Made by a program: the position numbers and the translations under genes
Part shown: positions 8,361 to 15,565 of the stretch, one piece after another
How positions within the stretch are numbered: position 1 is the first letter of the stretch
Layout of the letters: each line of letters begins with the position of its first letter
DNA from: CAZYFH01 sp965249175
Lineage (GTDB): Bacteria > Acidobacteriota > Vicinamibacteria > Vicinamibacterales > UBA8438
NCBI GenBank assembly: GCA_965249175.1
Contig: OZ252227.1
Location: 4,278,001-4,342,000 of the forward strand
Length of the DNA stretch: 64,000 nt
Direction: 5' to 3'
The notes under the pieces: model-generated
Database searches by the model: none
Told to the model about the DNA's origin: nothing
What the model saw: the letters and a program-made list of their open reading frames with translations, nothing else

Positions 8361-8754
8361 GCCCCAACTCCACCGGACGGCGATGACGACCTGGCCCCAC
8401 CTTGCGGATCCGGGTTGGCTCCCGCGCAACGTTCGGGCTCCGATCACGGGACGGACAACGCTCACGCTATCGTTCGGTCTTGGTGACCAGAGGAGGATCG
8501 AGCTGTTACCCGCCACCGTCCGTTTCATGAGGCTTGCACCTGTACCCACAACGCTACTGGACGGCAAGATACAAGGAAGCATTAGACCGGTTAACGTAAG
8601 GTCCGTTCTCCGACCCAGCGGACCCAGAACGCCTACGTCGCTGCCGGCGGATCCCCCGAACACAGGGCTGATTGACGCTACGGCCCAGGACGCCGACACC
8701 GCAGGCGCCGGATCCCTCGAACACAGGGCCGATTGGCGCTAGACCGAGGCACGG
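8361..8754. repeat. Non-coding stretch with two copies of an ~88-bp repeat (family R)
   Basis: No gene is seen here. A repeat runs from about 8580 to 8667, from TTAGACCGGTTAACGTAAGG to a GGCGGATCCCCC-AACACAG end. A shorter, more diverged partial copy lies at about 8682-8730. The first copy is nearly identical to 12195-12282, and a diverged copy lies at 11332-11399. Confidence 0.65.
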
Positions 8755-11223
8755 TCACGCGGCCCCCGTCTGGGAGCCGGGTGTGGGAACCGGATCGTCG
8801 GAGGCGAATCGCCTCAGGACGTTCTCGGTGATGCGCGAGACGTTGTTCGAATAGTCGTTGAACGACAGGCCGCCACACCACGCGATCGAGCTCGTGGCAA
8901 AGACCGCGCCTCCGTGCGGGTACTCGAGAAACACCATATCCGCCCGCACGAGCGGGTTCTCCGTACCGCCCGTGCTCGCGTTGTTGGCGGTGTTGGTCTG
9001 CTCGACGACGTGCTGATAGGCGTCCGAGTGACCGAACGAGGAGGCGAGGATCAACGTGTGGGCCGGTGTCCCCAGCGCGAAGTCCGCGCGGTCGAGCTCG
9101 GAGCCGGCCGCGCCGAAGTCGAGCACCAGCGACGGGTGATTGCCGATGAGCTCGTCCCTCGCAATGCCCTCGAAGATGAACGCGGCGCGAGGGTCGAAGC
9201 TCCCCGGCTGTCGCTGGAACGGCGAGTTGCGGTCGAACCCCTGCGCGGTGAATCCGACTCCGAAGTACTGCTGCGGGGCCCGGCCGCGGAATCGCCAGAG
9301 ACCGCCGGGCTCACCCGTGAGGCTGTGATGGTGCTCGCCCGGGGCGCCCTGCCAGTGCTCGGTGCCGTCGCGCCGGCGCACCTCGATGTAGCGACCCGTG
9401 GCGTCCATCGGTGTGACCCAGTAGAAGCCGTTGCCACCCATGTACATCACGCGACCCCCGCCGTCGAGATACTCGGTCACACCGTCGAGCATCTCGACGG
9501 AGTAGTACTCCGGGTGCGTGCCCGTCAGAACCACCTTGTACGGAGACAGCGCTGACGCCCCTTCCTCGTGGAGGTCCTCGTCGGTGAGGAGGTCGACCTC
9601 GAAGCCCTTGGCGTCCAGCCAGTCGATGAGGTGCGTGTCGGCCATGAACTGCCAGGGGTTCCTCGTGTCGATCTTGGGCCGCATGTTGGTGATGGGGCGC
9701 AGGCGTGAGGAGTAGCAGACGCCGCTGCCATCGCTGTGGCGCGAGTAGAGGCTCAGCGGGCGAAAGGCGCTGGTGCCCGTCCCGGCGTACGCGAGATAGC
9801 TGAACGTCGGGATCACGAGGGCGATGCGCGCGCTCGCGGTGCCCTTCCTGGGGCGGACCACGAAGGGAATGTAGTCCTCGGCCGCCGCGGTCCGGAGCCG
9901 GGCCGCGTAGAGCCCGCTCTTCTGGCTGGCGGGGACTTGCCATTCGCAGCCCGCCTCCCACCCGGCGTCGTCGAGATCGTCATCGTGGAAGAAGATCGCC
10001 CCGTACTGCCCACGGGCGCCTCGATAGTCCGTGATCGTGGAGTCCCAGTTGTGGCCCGTGACGGCGCGCATGGGCAGATTGACCGTTCGACCATGGAGCG
10101 CCGACCGAGAACGATCCGTGACGACGTCGGACTCGATGTCGACGGAAAAGTCCCACGAGGCGAGGGCGTCCGACGGCCCTTCGCCGTCGTCGATGGCCTC
10201 GATCTCGGCACGGCTCAGCGCTCGGGCGTAGATGCGCGGGTTGTCGATCTTTCCGTTGAAGTGTCCTCCCACCTTTCCGGGCGTCGTGTTGTACGCCGCG
10301 ATCAGAAGTGGCTCCTCGTTGGACGAGATCGACCGCACGTCGGTCGTACGCTCGACGACGGCGCGTGTCTCGTCGAAGGCGAACCGGCTTCGTGGCTTCT
10401 GATAGAGGACCACGCGACCGCTCGCCGCGTCGAAGGACGCCGCCACGAAGGTCCAGGCCGTCGAGACGCCCTGGGCCCTCTCGTTCATGCCGGGGATCGC
10501 GGGGATCCACGGCCGGAGTGGAGGTTCGGAGCTGATCTTGGCGACGCGGCCACGCGGCCCGCCGAGCCAGACAGAAAGCGAGCCGTCCTCGTCCACGAAC
10601 AGCCCGTAGCCGCTTCCACCACGCTCCGAAAACTTCGTCACGATCCCCTGGGCGCCGACACGGGGGAACGCCTCTGTCTCCTCACCCCGCGTCGGTCGCA
10701 GCGTGGTCGGAGCGATCCACGCGGTGATGGAGAAGCTGTTCGTGAGACGCAGAGCGTCGGTGTCGGACACGATCGCGAATGACCCCAGGGGCAGACCCTG
10801 ACGGGTCCCGGGATACTCGCCGCCGACGTCGGTGGGGATGACCTCTTCCTTGATCCCGGGGCCGTCGGGGTTGGGATCGCCGTGGATGAGGCGCACGATC
10901 TCCGCCCGATAGGAGGGGCGCTCGCTCGAGACCATGAAGCGGATCGTCCCACCGGGCTCGACACGAAGCCGGTCGGCGTAGCCGACGATGCCACGATCGC
11001 GTAGGTTGCGGGCCACTTCCTGGCGGATCGGCATGTATCCCGGCCCGTCGGGATAGCCGAGCGCGCTGCCGCCCCGGCGGGCCTGCGCCGCCGCGTCAGC
11101 GCGGCTCAGCACGCTGGCCGCGAGGCTCGTGGCGCCAACGGTCTTGAAGAAGTCACGGCGACTGACCGTGACTTCCTCCGTGATCGGTCGTGGAGGCCGT
11201 TCCCGCTCGTCGTGTGGCGCCAT
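8755..11223 (-). CDS. Tat-exported N,N-dimethylformamidase large-subunit-like protein with LamG domain
   Basis: An 822-residue protein. A twin-arginine signal (SRRDFFKTVGATSLAASVL) predicts folded export. The first segment (GYADRLRVEPGGTIRFMVSS, then YRAEIVRLIHGDPNPDGPG) is the N-terminal region typical of dimethylformamidase large-subunit relatives. A concanavalin/LamG domain follows (about residues 170-370). The C-terminal half is the glutamine amidotransferase-like part of that family (TGTHPEYYSVEMLDG, then GGRVMYMGGNGFYWV). AGGAGG lies eight bases before the start. No small subunit gene is nearby, so the true substrate may be another amide or may be unknown. Confidence 0.78.
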   Translation of the reverse strand: MAPHDERERPPRPITEEVTVSRRDFFKTVGATSLAASVLSRADAAAQARRGGSALGYPDGPGYMPIRQEVARNLRDRGIVGYADRLRVEPGGTIRFMVSSERPSYRAEIVRLIHGDPNPDGPGIKEEVIPTDVGGEYPGTRQGLPLGSFAIVSDTDALRLTNSFSITAWIAPTTLRPTRGEETEAFPRVGAQGIVTKFSERGGSGYGLFVDEDGSLSVWLGGPRGRVAKISSEPPLRPWIPAIPGMNERAQGVSTAWTFVAASFDAASGRVVLYQKPRSRFAFDETRAVVERTTDVRSISSNEEPLLIAAYNTTPGKVGGHFNGKIDNPRIYARALSRAEIEAIDDGEGPSDALASWDFSVDIESDVVTDRSRSALHGRTVNLPMRAVTGHNWDSTITDYRGARGQYGAIFFHDDDLDDAGWEAGCEWQVPASQKSGLYAARLRTAAAEDYIPFVVRPRKGTASARIALVIPTFSYLAYAGTGTSAFRPLSLYSRHSDGSGVCYSSRLRPITNMRPKIDTRNPWQFMADTHLIDWLDAKGFEVDLLTDEDLHEEGASALSPYKVVLTGTHPEYYSVEMLDGVTEYLDGGGRVMYMGGNGFYWVTPMDATGRYIEVRRRDGTEHWQGAPGEHHHSLTGEPGGLWRFRGRAPQQYFGVGFTAQGFDRNSPFQRQPGSFDPRAAFIFEGIARDELIGNHPSLVLDFGAAGSELDRADFALGTPAHTLILASSFGHSDAYQHVVEQTNTANNASTGGTENPLVRADMVFLEYPHGGAVFATSSIAWCGGLSFNDYSNNVSRITENVLRRFASDDPVPTPGSQTGAA

Positions 11224-11331
11224 AGTGGTGCCCTCCTAGGCCCACCCTAACACCCAAGGTTCCCCGCTTGACTCTCGTCGCAGTATCGCAGGCCTCCAAG
11301 ACGAAGGATTGGACGAGTGCCGGCGGCTGAC

Positions 11332-11399
11332 GTGGGGTCTGTTCTCCGCTCCAGCGACCCAGACGCCGGCGTCGCTGCGGGCGGATCCCCCGCACACGG
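11332..11399. repeat. Diverged copy of the family R repeat
   Basis: The stretch from GTGGGGTCTGTTCTCCG to GGCGGATCCCCC aligns with the copies at 8580 and 12195, with more mismatches and without the GGTTAACG half. It sits directly before an orphan C-terminal gene fragment. Confidence 0.5.
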
Positions 11400-11402
11400 A
11401 AT

Positions 11403-11627
11403 CGGGGCTTTCATCTGTTCGAGATCCGCAACAAGGACGTCGCTAGCCTCGCGAGTCTCGGACCCGTCGGTTCGCTCGTCGTCGAGACGCGGACCGGAGC
11501 GCAGTCGTGGCCGCGCGGATTCAGGAACCGCGCGATCATCCACGACGACACGGTGTATTACGTTCGTGACGACAACGTGTGGTCGACGTTCTGGGTGGAT
11601 GTGCGAATAGCGAACGGGCCGTTCTGA
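11403..11627 (+). pseudogene. Orphan C-terminal gene fragment (beta-propeller-like)
   Basis: An open frame of 74 codons with no start reads HLFEIRNKDVASLASLGPVG, then RNRAIIHDDTVYYVRDDNVW, and ends at a TGA at 11625. The alternation of FEI-DV and AIIHDDTVYYV strands suggests the last blades of a secreted beta-propeller protein. The rest of the gene has been replaced by the repeat at 11332. The family is not certain. Confidence 0.4.
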
Positions 11628-11639
11628 GACCTTACGGTA

Positions 11640-12192
11640 GGAGCGCCTTCAAGCGATCGGGTGGGCGGACGGGACCGTGAAGGTCCTGGGCTTCGGGCTG
11701 TCGGGCCAGGCAAAGCCTCGGAGAGGGGGATCTCGCCAAGAGGGAGTGAAACCTTTCATTGGAATCCAGCTGGTGGAAGTCCAGCCCGGCCAACGCCGCA
11801 GCGGGCAGACCGGTAGCGAGTCTTGCACCTGCGTCAGGTGACCGGCGAGGTGAAGCGTAGACAGCGAGAACGCGGGCCGCGAGGGTTCAGCTCCGAAATC
11901 TGTCGTAGTGGTGGGTGCCGACACTGTCAGCCCAGCGGAAGGCCGCACCGCCCGGACCGCGACACGCGAGGTCCGGCGCGGGCCGCCGGCGCAGGGTCCA
12001 CATTCGAAGGAGCCGGGGAAAGAGCGTCCAATCTCGATCCCGGCGCTGGAAGATAAGATCGTGCAACGGGCGACGGTGACGGTGCTCAACGCGATCTACG
12101 AGCAGGATTTCCTGGAGTGCTCCTACGGCTTCCGCCCAGGACGGAGCCCTCATGACGCGCTGGATGCGGTCCGCCGGACCATCTGGACGATA
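11640..12192 (+). pseudogene. Decayed group II intron with truncated reverse transcriptase
   Basis: Positions 12025-12190 encode RPISIPALEDKIVQRATVTV, then LECSYGFRPGRSPHDALDAV, the RT2-RT3 blocks of group II intron (LtrA-type) reverse transcriptases. The catalytic YADD block and maturase domain are absent, because the frame is cut at about 12193 by the family R repeat. The 11640-11900 stretch looks like a structured intron 5' region (for example GGTGGAAGTCCAGCCC and AGACCGGTAGCGAGTCTTG). It is inactive, and its first exon junction is not identifiable. Confidence 0.6.
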
Positions 12193-12194
12193 GG

Positions 12195-12282
12195 AAACGT
12201 TAGACCGGTTAACGTAAGGTCCGTTCTCCGACCCAGCGGCCCAGGACGCCGACGTCGCTGCCGGCGGATCCCCCAAACACAG
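12195..12282. repeat. Family R repeat copy interrupting the group II intron RT
   Basis: An ~88-bp segment nearly identical to 8580-8667, from TTAGACCGGTTAACGTAAGG through GGCGGATCCCCC. The reverse transcriptase reading frame is lost exactly where it begins, which suggests that it arrived as a unit or marks a deletion junction. Confidence 0.6.
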
Positions 12283-12309
12283 ACAGTGCACGGGGGGCCA
12301 ACTCCGTTC

Positions 12310-12954
12310 TCACGAGCCGGACTTTTGGAAAACCGCCGCGTAATGATCCCAACCTGGCCACTCGTCGACACTCATCACGTCGAATCCAGCCGTGGTCACC
12401 TGGTCGATCAACCTGGCCTGGTCGATCCCCATCCGAGTCACTCTACCCAACACCCCATCAGACCCGAACTCGATGATGACGAGGCGCCCGCCGGGTACCA
12501 GGGCGTCATGGAGGTCGGAGGTGATCTCAGCCGGGTCAGCGAGATGGTGATAGACACGTCGCATGAAAACGGCGTCGCAACAAGCAGGCGGCAGGTTCGC
12601 CGATCGCTCTCCAGCCGACACCACGGACACATTGGTCAGTCCGGCCTCGGCCACCGCTTCTCGAATGTCGTCGAGGCGCCGGCGACTCAGCTCAGTCGAG
12701 AAGACGCGGCCAGAGATGCCCACCCGTTTCGCGACTTCAACGCTCAACCAGCCGGTGCCGGCGCCGATCTCAGCCACCGTCAGGCCATCGCGAAGCTGCA
12801 GCACCTTGACGAGACGATCAACTTCACCTTCTCGTGACCCACTGGCCGTTAGGAGGACGCCTGCCAAGAGTGCGACAAGCGCGCCGGCGACCGCCAATGC
12901 ACACGCACGACCGCTTCGCGGTAGGAAACGAGAGCGAATGGCTCCGCTTGTCAT
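12310..12954 (-). CDS. Secreted or membrane-anchored SAM-dependent methyltransferase
   Basis: A 214-residue protein with an N-terminal hydrophobic helix (ALAVAGALVALLAGVLLTA), so it is probably anchored, then a class I methyltransferase domain. Motif I is VAEIGAGTGWLSVEVAKRVG, the acidic post-I position is in STELS, and the motif IV-V region is CDAVFMRRVYHHLADP. It ends with a typical UbiE-like strand (AGFDVMSVDEWPG). The start at 12954 has GGAGGAG six bases upstream; the frame stays open far upstream by chance. Substrate is unknown. It is unusual for a methyltransferase to carry an export-like segment. Confidence 0.78.
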   Translation of the reverse strand: MTSGAIRSRFLPRSGRACALAVAGALVALLAGVLLTASGSREGEVDRLVKVLQLRDGLTVAEIGAGTGWLSVEVAKRVGISGRVFSTELSRRRLDDIREAVAEAGLTNVSVVSAGERSANLPPACCDAVFMRRVYHHLADPAEITSDLHDALVPGGRLVIIEFGSDGVLGRVTRMGIDQARLIDQVTTAGFDVMSVDEWPGWDHYAAVFQKSGS

Positions 12955-13064
12955 GGGACTCCTCCGAGAGCGACGACTGTGGCCGAGGCGGCCTTCGAAT
13001 CGCCATAACGCGCCACACCGCCCTGCCGACCTGAGGAACACCGCTCGTAGACACACCGCGACGT

Positions 13065-13264
13065 GACGTGTGGACGGGGTAAGGGCCAAGCGCGTCGAAA
13101 CAGCGGCCGAGAGCATGCCGCGTGAACACGCCAGCCTGCTCCGGGTCAAGATCAAGACCTTGCACCTGGAACCCCAACTCTTGGGCGACGCACCTCGCAG
13201 CCGGACCATTTCCACAGCCGACGTCGAGATAGCGCTGAGCAGCTCGGAAACCTCGGCATGCCAC
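13065..13264 (-). pseudogene. N-terminal fragment of a second methyltransferase
   Basis: From a GTG at 13264 the frame reads FRAAQRYLDVGCGNGPAARC, then LGFQVQGLDLDPEQ, a clear SAM motif I and post-I. It loses family resemblance after about 60 residues and runs into unrelated sequence near 13060. It is the head of a methyltransferase gene without its body. Confidence 0.5.
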
Positions 13265-13285
13265 GTCGCCACGCGAAGATGTACG

Positions 13286-13326
13286 ACGAACTTCGTATTG
13301 ACAACTACGAACGTCTTCGTAATAAT
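13286..13326 (+). promoter_or_regulatory. BlaI-type operator/promoter, probably leaderless
   Basis: A -35 box TTGACA (13298-13303) and a -10 box TAATAA (13320-13325) are 16 bases apart. Palindrome ACGAACTTCGT (13286-13296) lies upstream and palindrome TACGAACGTCTTCGTA (13306-13321) fills the spacer. Transcription should begin about 13331-13334, next to the ATG at 13334. Bound BlaI would block polymerase directly. Confidence 0.65.
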
Positions 13327-13333
13327 CCCTTCG

Positions 13334-13714
13334 ATGACCGCGCGTCGCACACAGCCGACCAACGCCGAGCTCGCCATCCTGCGCGTCCTGTGGTCTCGGG
13401 GCTCGAGCACCGTTCGCGGGGTGGCACGGGCGATGGGGCGAGAGCGCGGATACACGACCGTCCTGAAGCTGCTCCAGATCATGACTCGGAAGCGCCTCGT
13501 GCGACGAGATGAGTCATCCCGCGCCCACGTGTACCAGGCAGTGGGCACCGAGGACGCGACACAACGCCAGCTCGTGACGGACCTGGTGGACCGCGCCTTC
13601 GACGGGTCGGCCGCAAAGCTGGTCGTGCAGGCGCTGGCCACTCGACGAACGTCGCCGGAGGAGCTGGCCGAGATCCGCACGCTGCTGGCGCAGCAGCGAA
13701 AGGGGGCCCGATGA
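13334..13714 (+). CDS. BlaI/MecI/CopY-family transcriptional repressor
   Basis: A 126-residue winged-helix repressor. The DNA-binding part reads TNAELAILRVLWSRGSSTVR and GYTTVLKLLQIMTRKRLVRR, the classic BlaI signature, followed by a C-terminal dimerisation helix region. The stop overlaps the start of the M56 peptidase gene (ATGA), so the two are translationally coupled. In the Bla/Mec systems the partner peptidase senses a signal and relieves repression. The operator in its own promoter supports autoregulation. The inducer here is unknown and there is no beta-lactamase nearby. Confidence 0.9.
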   Translation: MTARRTQPTNAELAILRVLWSRGSSTVRGVARAMGRERGYTTVLKLLQIMTRKRLVRRDESSRAHVYQAVGTEDATQRQLVTDLVDRAFDGSAAKLVVQALATRRTSPEELAEIRTLLAQQRKGAR

Positions 13715-15507
13715 GCGCCGGGTGGACGCTGCTGCACGTCGTATGGCAAGGGGCCGCGATCGCACTCGTGACCGCGGGCGCCCTGCGCCTCCTCGGGCAG
13801 CGATCGGCCAACACGCGCTACGTCGTCGCCTGTCTCAGCCTGGCGATGATGCTCGCCGCGCCGGTCGTGACCGCCGCTATGCTCGCCCGGCCGACCGCTA
13901 CGGTCTCGCCGGTAATGGAACGGGCCGGGTCCGGTGCCGCATCGGCGGTCGCAGCGCCGGTCGCGGTCGACGGGAGCGATATCGCCGGCCTCGCGATCCG
14001 GACCGTCCGGAGCCGCATCGACGCGTGGTTGCCGCTCGTGGTGATCGCGTGGCTCGCGGGAGTCACGGGGCTGCTGGGACGGATGGCCGGTGGGCTCTGG
14101 CGCGTGCGGCGCCTGCACCTCGCGGCCATCGCGGCGCCGGCCTCGAGCTGGCAGGCGGTGTGCACTCGCCTGGCGTCGAACCTGGGGCTCGGGGCGACGC
14201 CGCACGTGGCGGAGTTACGGAACGTCGAGACCCCAACCGTGGTCGGCTGGATGCGCCCGGTGATCCTGCTGCCGATCGCCGCGATCGCCAACCTGACGCC
14301 GTCGCAAGTCGAGGCGATCCTCGCGCACGAGCTGGTGCACATCCGGCGGCACGACTTCGCGGTCAACGTCGCGCAGACCGTGGCCGAAACGCTGTTGTTC
14401 TATCACCCGAGTGTCTGGTGGCTGTCGGGACGCATCCGCGTGGAGCGCGAGCACTGTTGCGACGACGCTGCCGTCGAGCTGTCGGGCGACGCCGTCCAGT
14501 ACGCGACCGCGCTGACGGAGCTGGAAGCACTACGGTCGACCGGCACAGCGCTGGCACTGGCAGCAACGACCGGATCGCTCACCCATCGCGTACGCCGGAT
14601 TCTGCGTCTGCCACATGTACGCGAACCCCGGTCGCTGAGCGAGGCAGCGTCGCTCATGCTGGCGCTGGTGTTGGTCTTGGGAGTCGGTGCCCTCCGTCTT
14701 CCTGGCGTTGATGTGAGCGGCGCGACGCCTGCGGCCACGGAGCGCGCGACGGCCCAGCAGGAGCCGCTCGCCTCCCCGGACACGTTCGACTGGCGTGTCT
14801 ACGGGACCAGCCATTTCGACATCTACTACTACCCGGCGCTCGCCAACGACCTCGACCGGATCGAGGAAGCCGCGGAGCTGGCATACGAGCGGGTGACCGC
14901 GGCGCTGGAGTACAACCTGGCGTTCAGGGTGCCACTCATCCTGTTCAAGACGCGCGACGAATTCGAGCAGCAGAATATTGCCCCCGGCGCGAGTCTCCGA
15001 GGGGTCAATGCCTTCTCGGAGCCGTATCGCAACCGGATCGTGGTGCTCGTCGATGACTGGGAACAGCTCCACCCCGTTATCGCCCACGAGCTGACACACC
15101 TCTTCGCGTTCGACATCATCCCGCGTGAGCCGGCACCCGGCCGCGGCCGGGTGCCGCGGTGGGTCGACGAAGGCCTCGCCGACTACGTGGCCGACGCGTG
15201 GACGCCGGAGGACCTGGCCACACTGCGCGAGACCGTCGTGACCAACAGCGTTCCGCGGATGAGCGCGTTCGAAAGCGAGGACGGATCCTCCGAAATGCGG
15301 CTCACCTACGTCCTCGGCCACGCGGTGTTCGACTTCATCGAGGCGACGCATGGGAAGGCGGCGGTGACACAGTTTCTTTTCGAGCTGCGACGAAACGTCA
15401 TCGACGGGACCGGAGACTTGTATCAGGCCGCGTTCTATCAGACCCCCGACGAGTTCGACGAGGCGTTCACCGCGTATCTGAATGCTCGGTTTCGAGGTGC
15501 CGTGTGA
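13711..15507 (+). CDS. BlaR1-like M56 metallopeptidase fused to a second MA-type metallopeptidase domain
   Basis: A 598-residue protein. The N-terminal half is an M56 (BlaR1/MecR1) membrane peptidase: several transmembrane helices and the zinc motif HELVH in LAHELVHIRRHDFAVN near residue 207, with EREHCCDDAAV downstream. A further helix near residue 315 leads to a C-terminal domain (about 350-598) with its own HELTH motif (VIAHELTHLFAFDI) and the third ligand in VDEGLADYVADAW, as in peptidase MA/DUF1570-like proteins. The usual BlaR1 penicillin-binding sensor is replaced by this second gluzincin-like domain. It probably acts with the BlaI-like repressor. Confidence 0.85.
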   Translation: MSAGWTLLHVVWQGAAIALVTAGALRLLGQRSANTRYVVACLSLAMMLAAPVVTAAMLARPTATVSPVMERAGSGAASAVAAPVAVDGSDIAGLAIRTVRSRIDAWLPLVVIAWLAGVTGLLGRMAGGLWRVRRLHLAAIAAPASSWQAVCTRLASNLGLGATPHVAELRNVETPTVVGWMRPVILLPIAAIANLTPSQVEAILAHELVHIRRHDFAVNVAQTVAETLLFYHPSVWWLSGRIRVEREHCCDDAAVELSGDAVQYATALTELEALRSTGTALALAATTGSLTHRVRRILRLPHVREPRSLSEAASLMLALVLVLGVGALRLPGVDVSGATPAATERATAQQEPLASPDTFDWRVYGTSHFDIYYYPALANDLDRIEEAAELAYERVTAALEYNLAFRVPLILFKTRDEFEQQNIAPGASLRGVNAFSEPYRNRIVVLVDDWEQLHPVIAHELTHLFAFDIIPREPAPGRGRVPRWVDEGLADYVADAWTPEDLATLRETVVTNSVPRMSAFESEDGSSEMRLTYVLGHAVFDFIEATHGKAAVTQFLFELRRNVIDGTGDLYQAAFYQTPDEFDEAFTAYLNARFRGAV

Positions 15508-15565
15508 CCCGGGGCGTGCGGGAGAAACGCGGCAGCACGACCGGCCCGGCGGTGGGCTCCGGGCG

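Noticed and set aside
9736..10782. 348-residue plus-strand ORF
   Set aside because: Antisense shadow of the dimethylformamidase-like gene; no domain and biased composition.
8580..12282. GTTAGACCGGTTAAC as an integron simple site
   Set aside because: The two half-sites point GTT...AAC, opposite to an integrase simple site (AAC...GTT). It is a repeat end, nothing more can be claimed.
12310..14205. 631-residue minus-strand protein
   Set aside because: Only the part from 12954 down encodes the methyltransferase with a ribosome site; the upstream extension is antisense to the blaI and M56 genes and Arg/Pro-rich.
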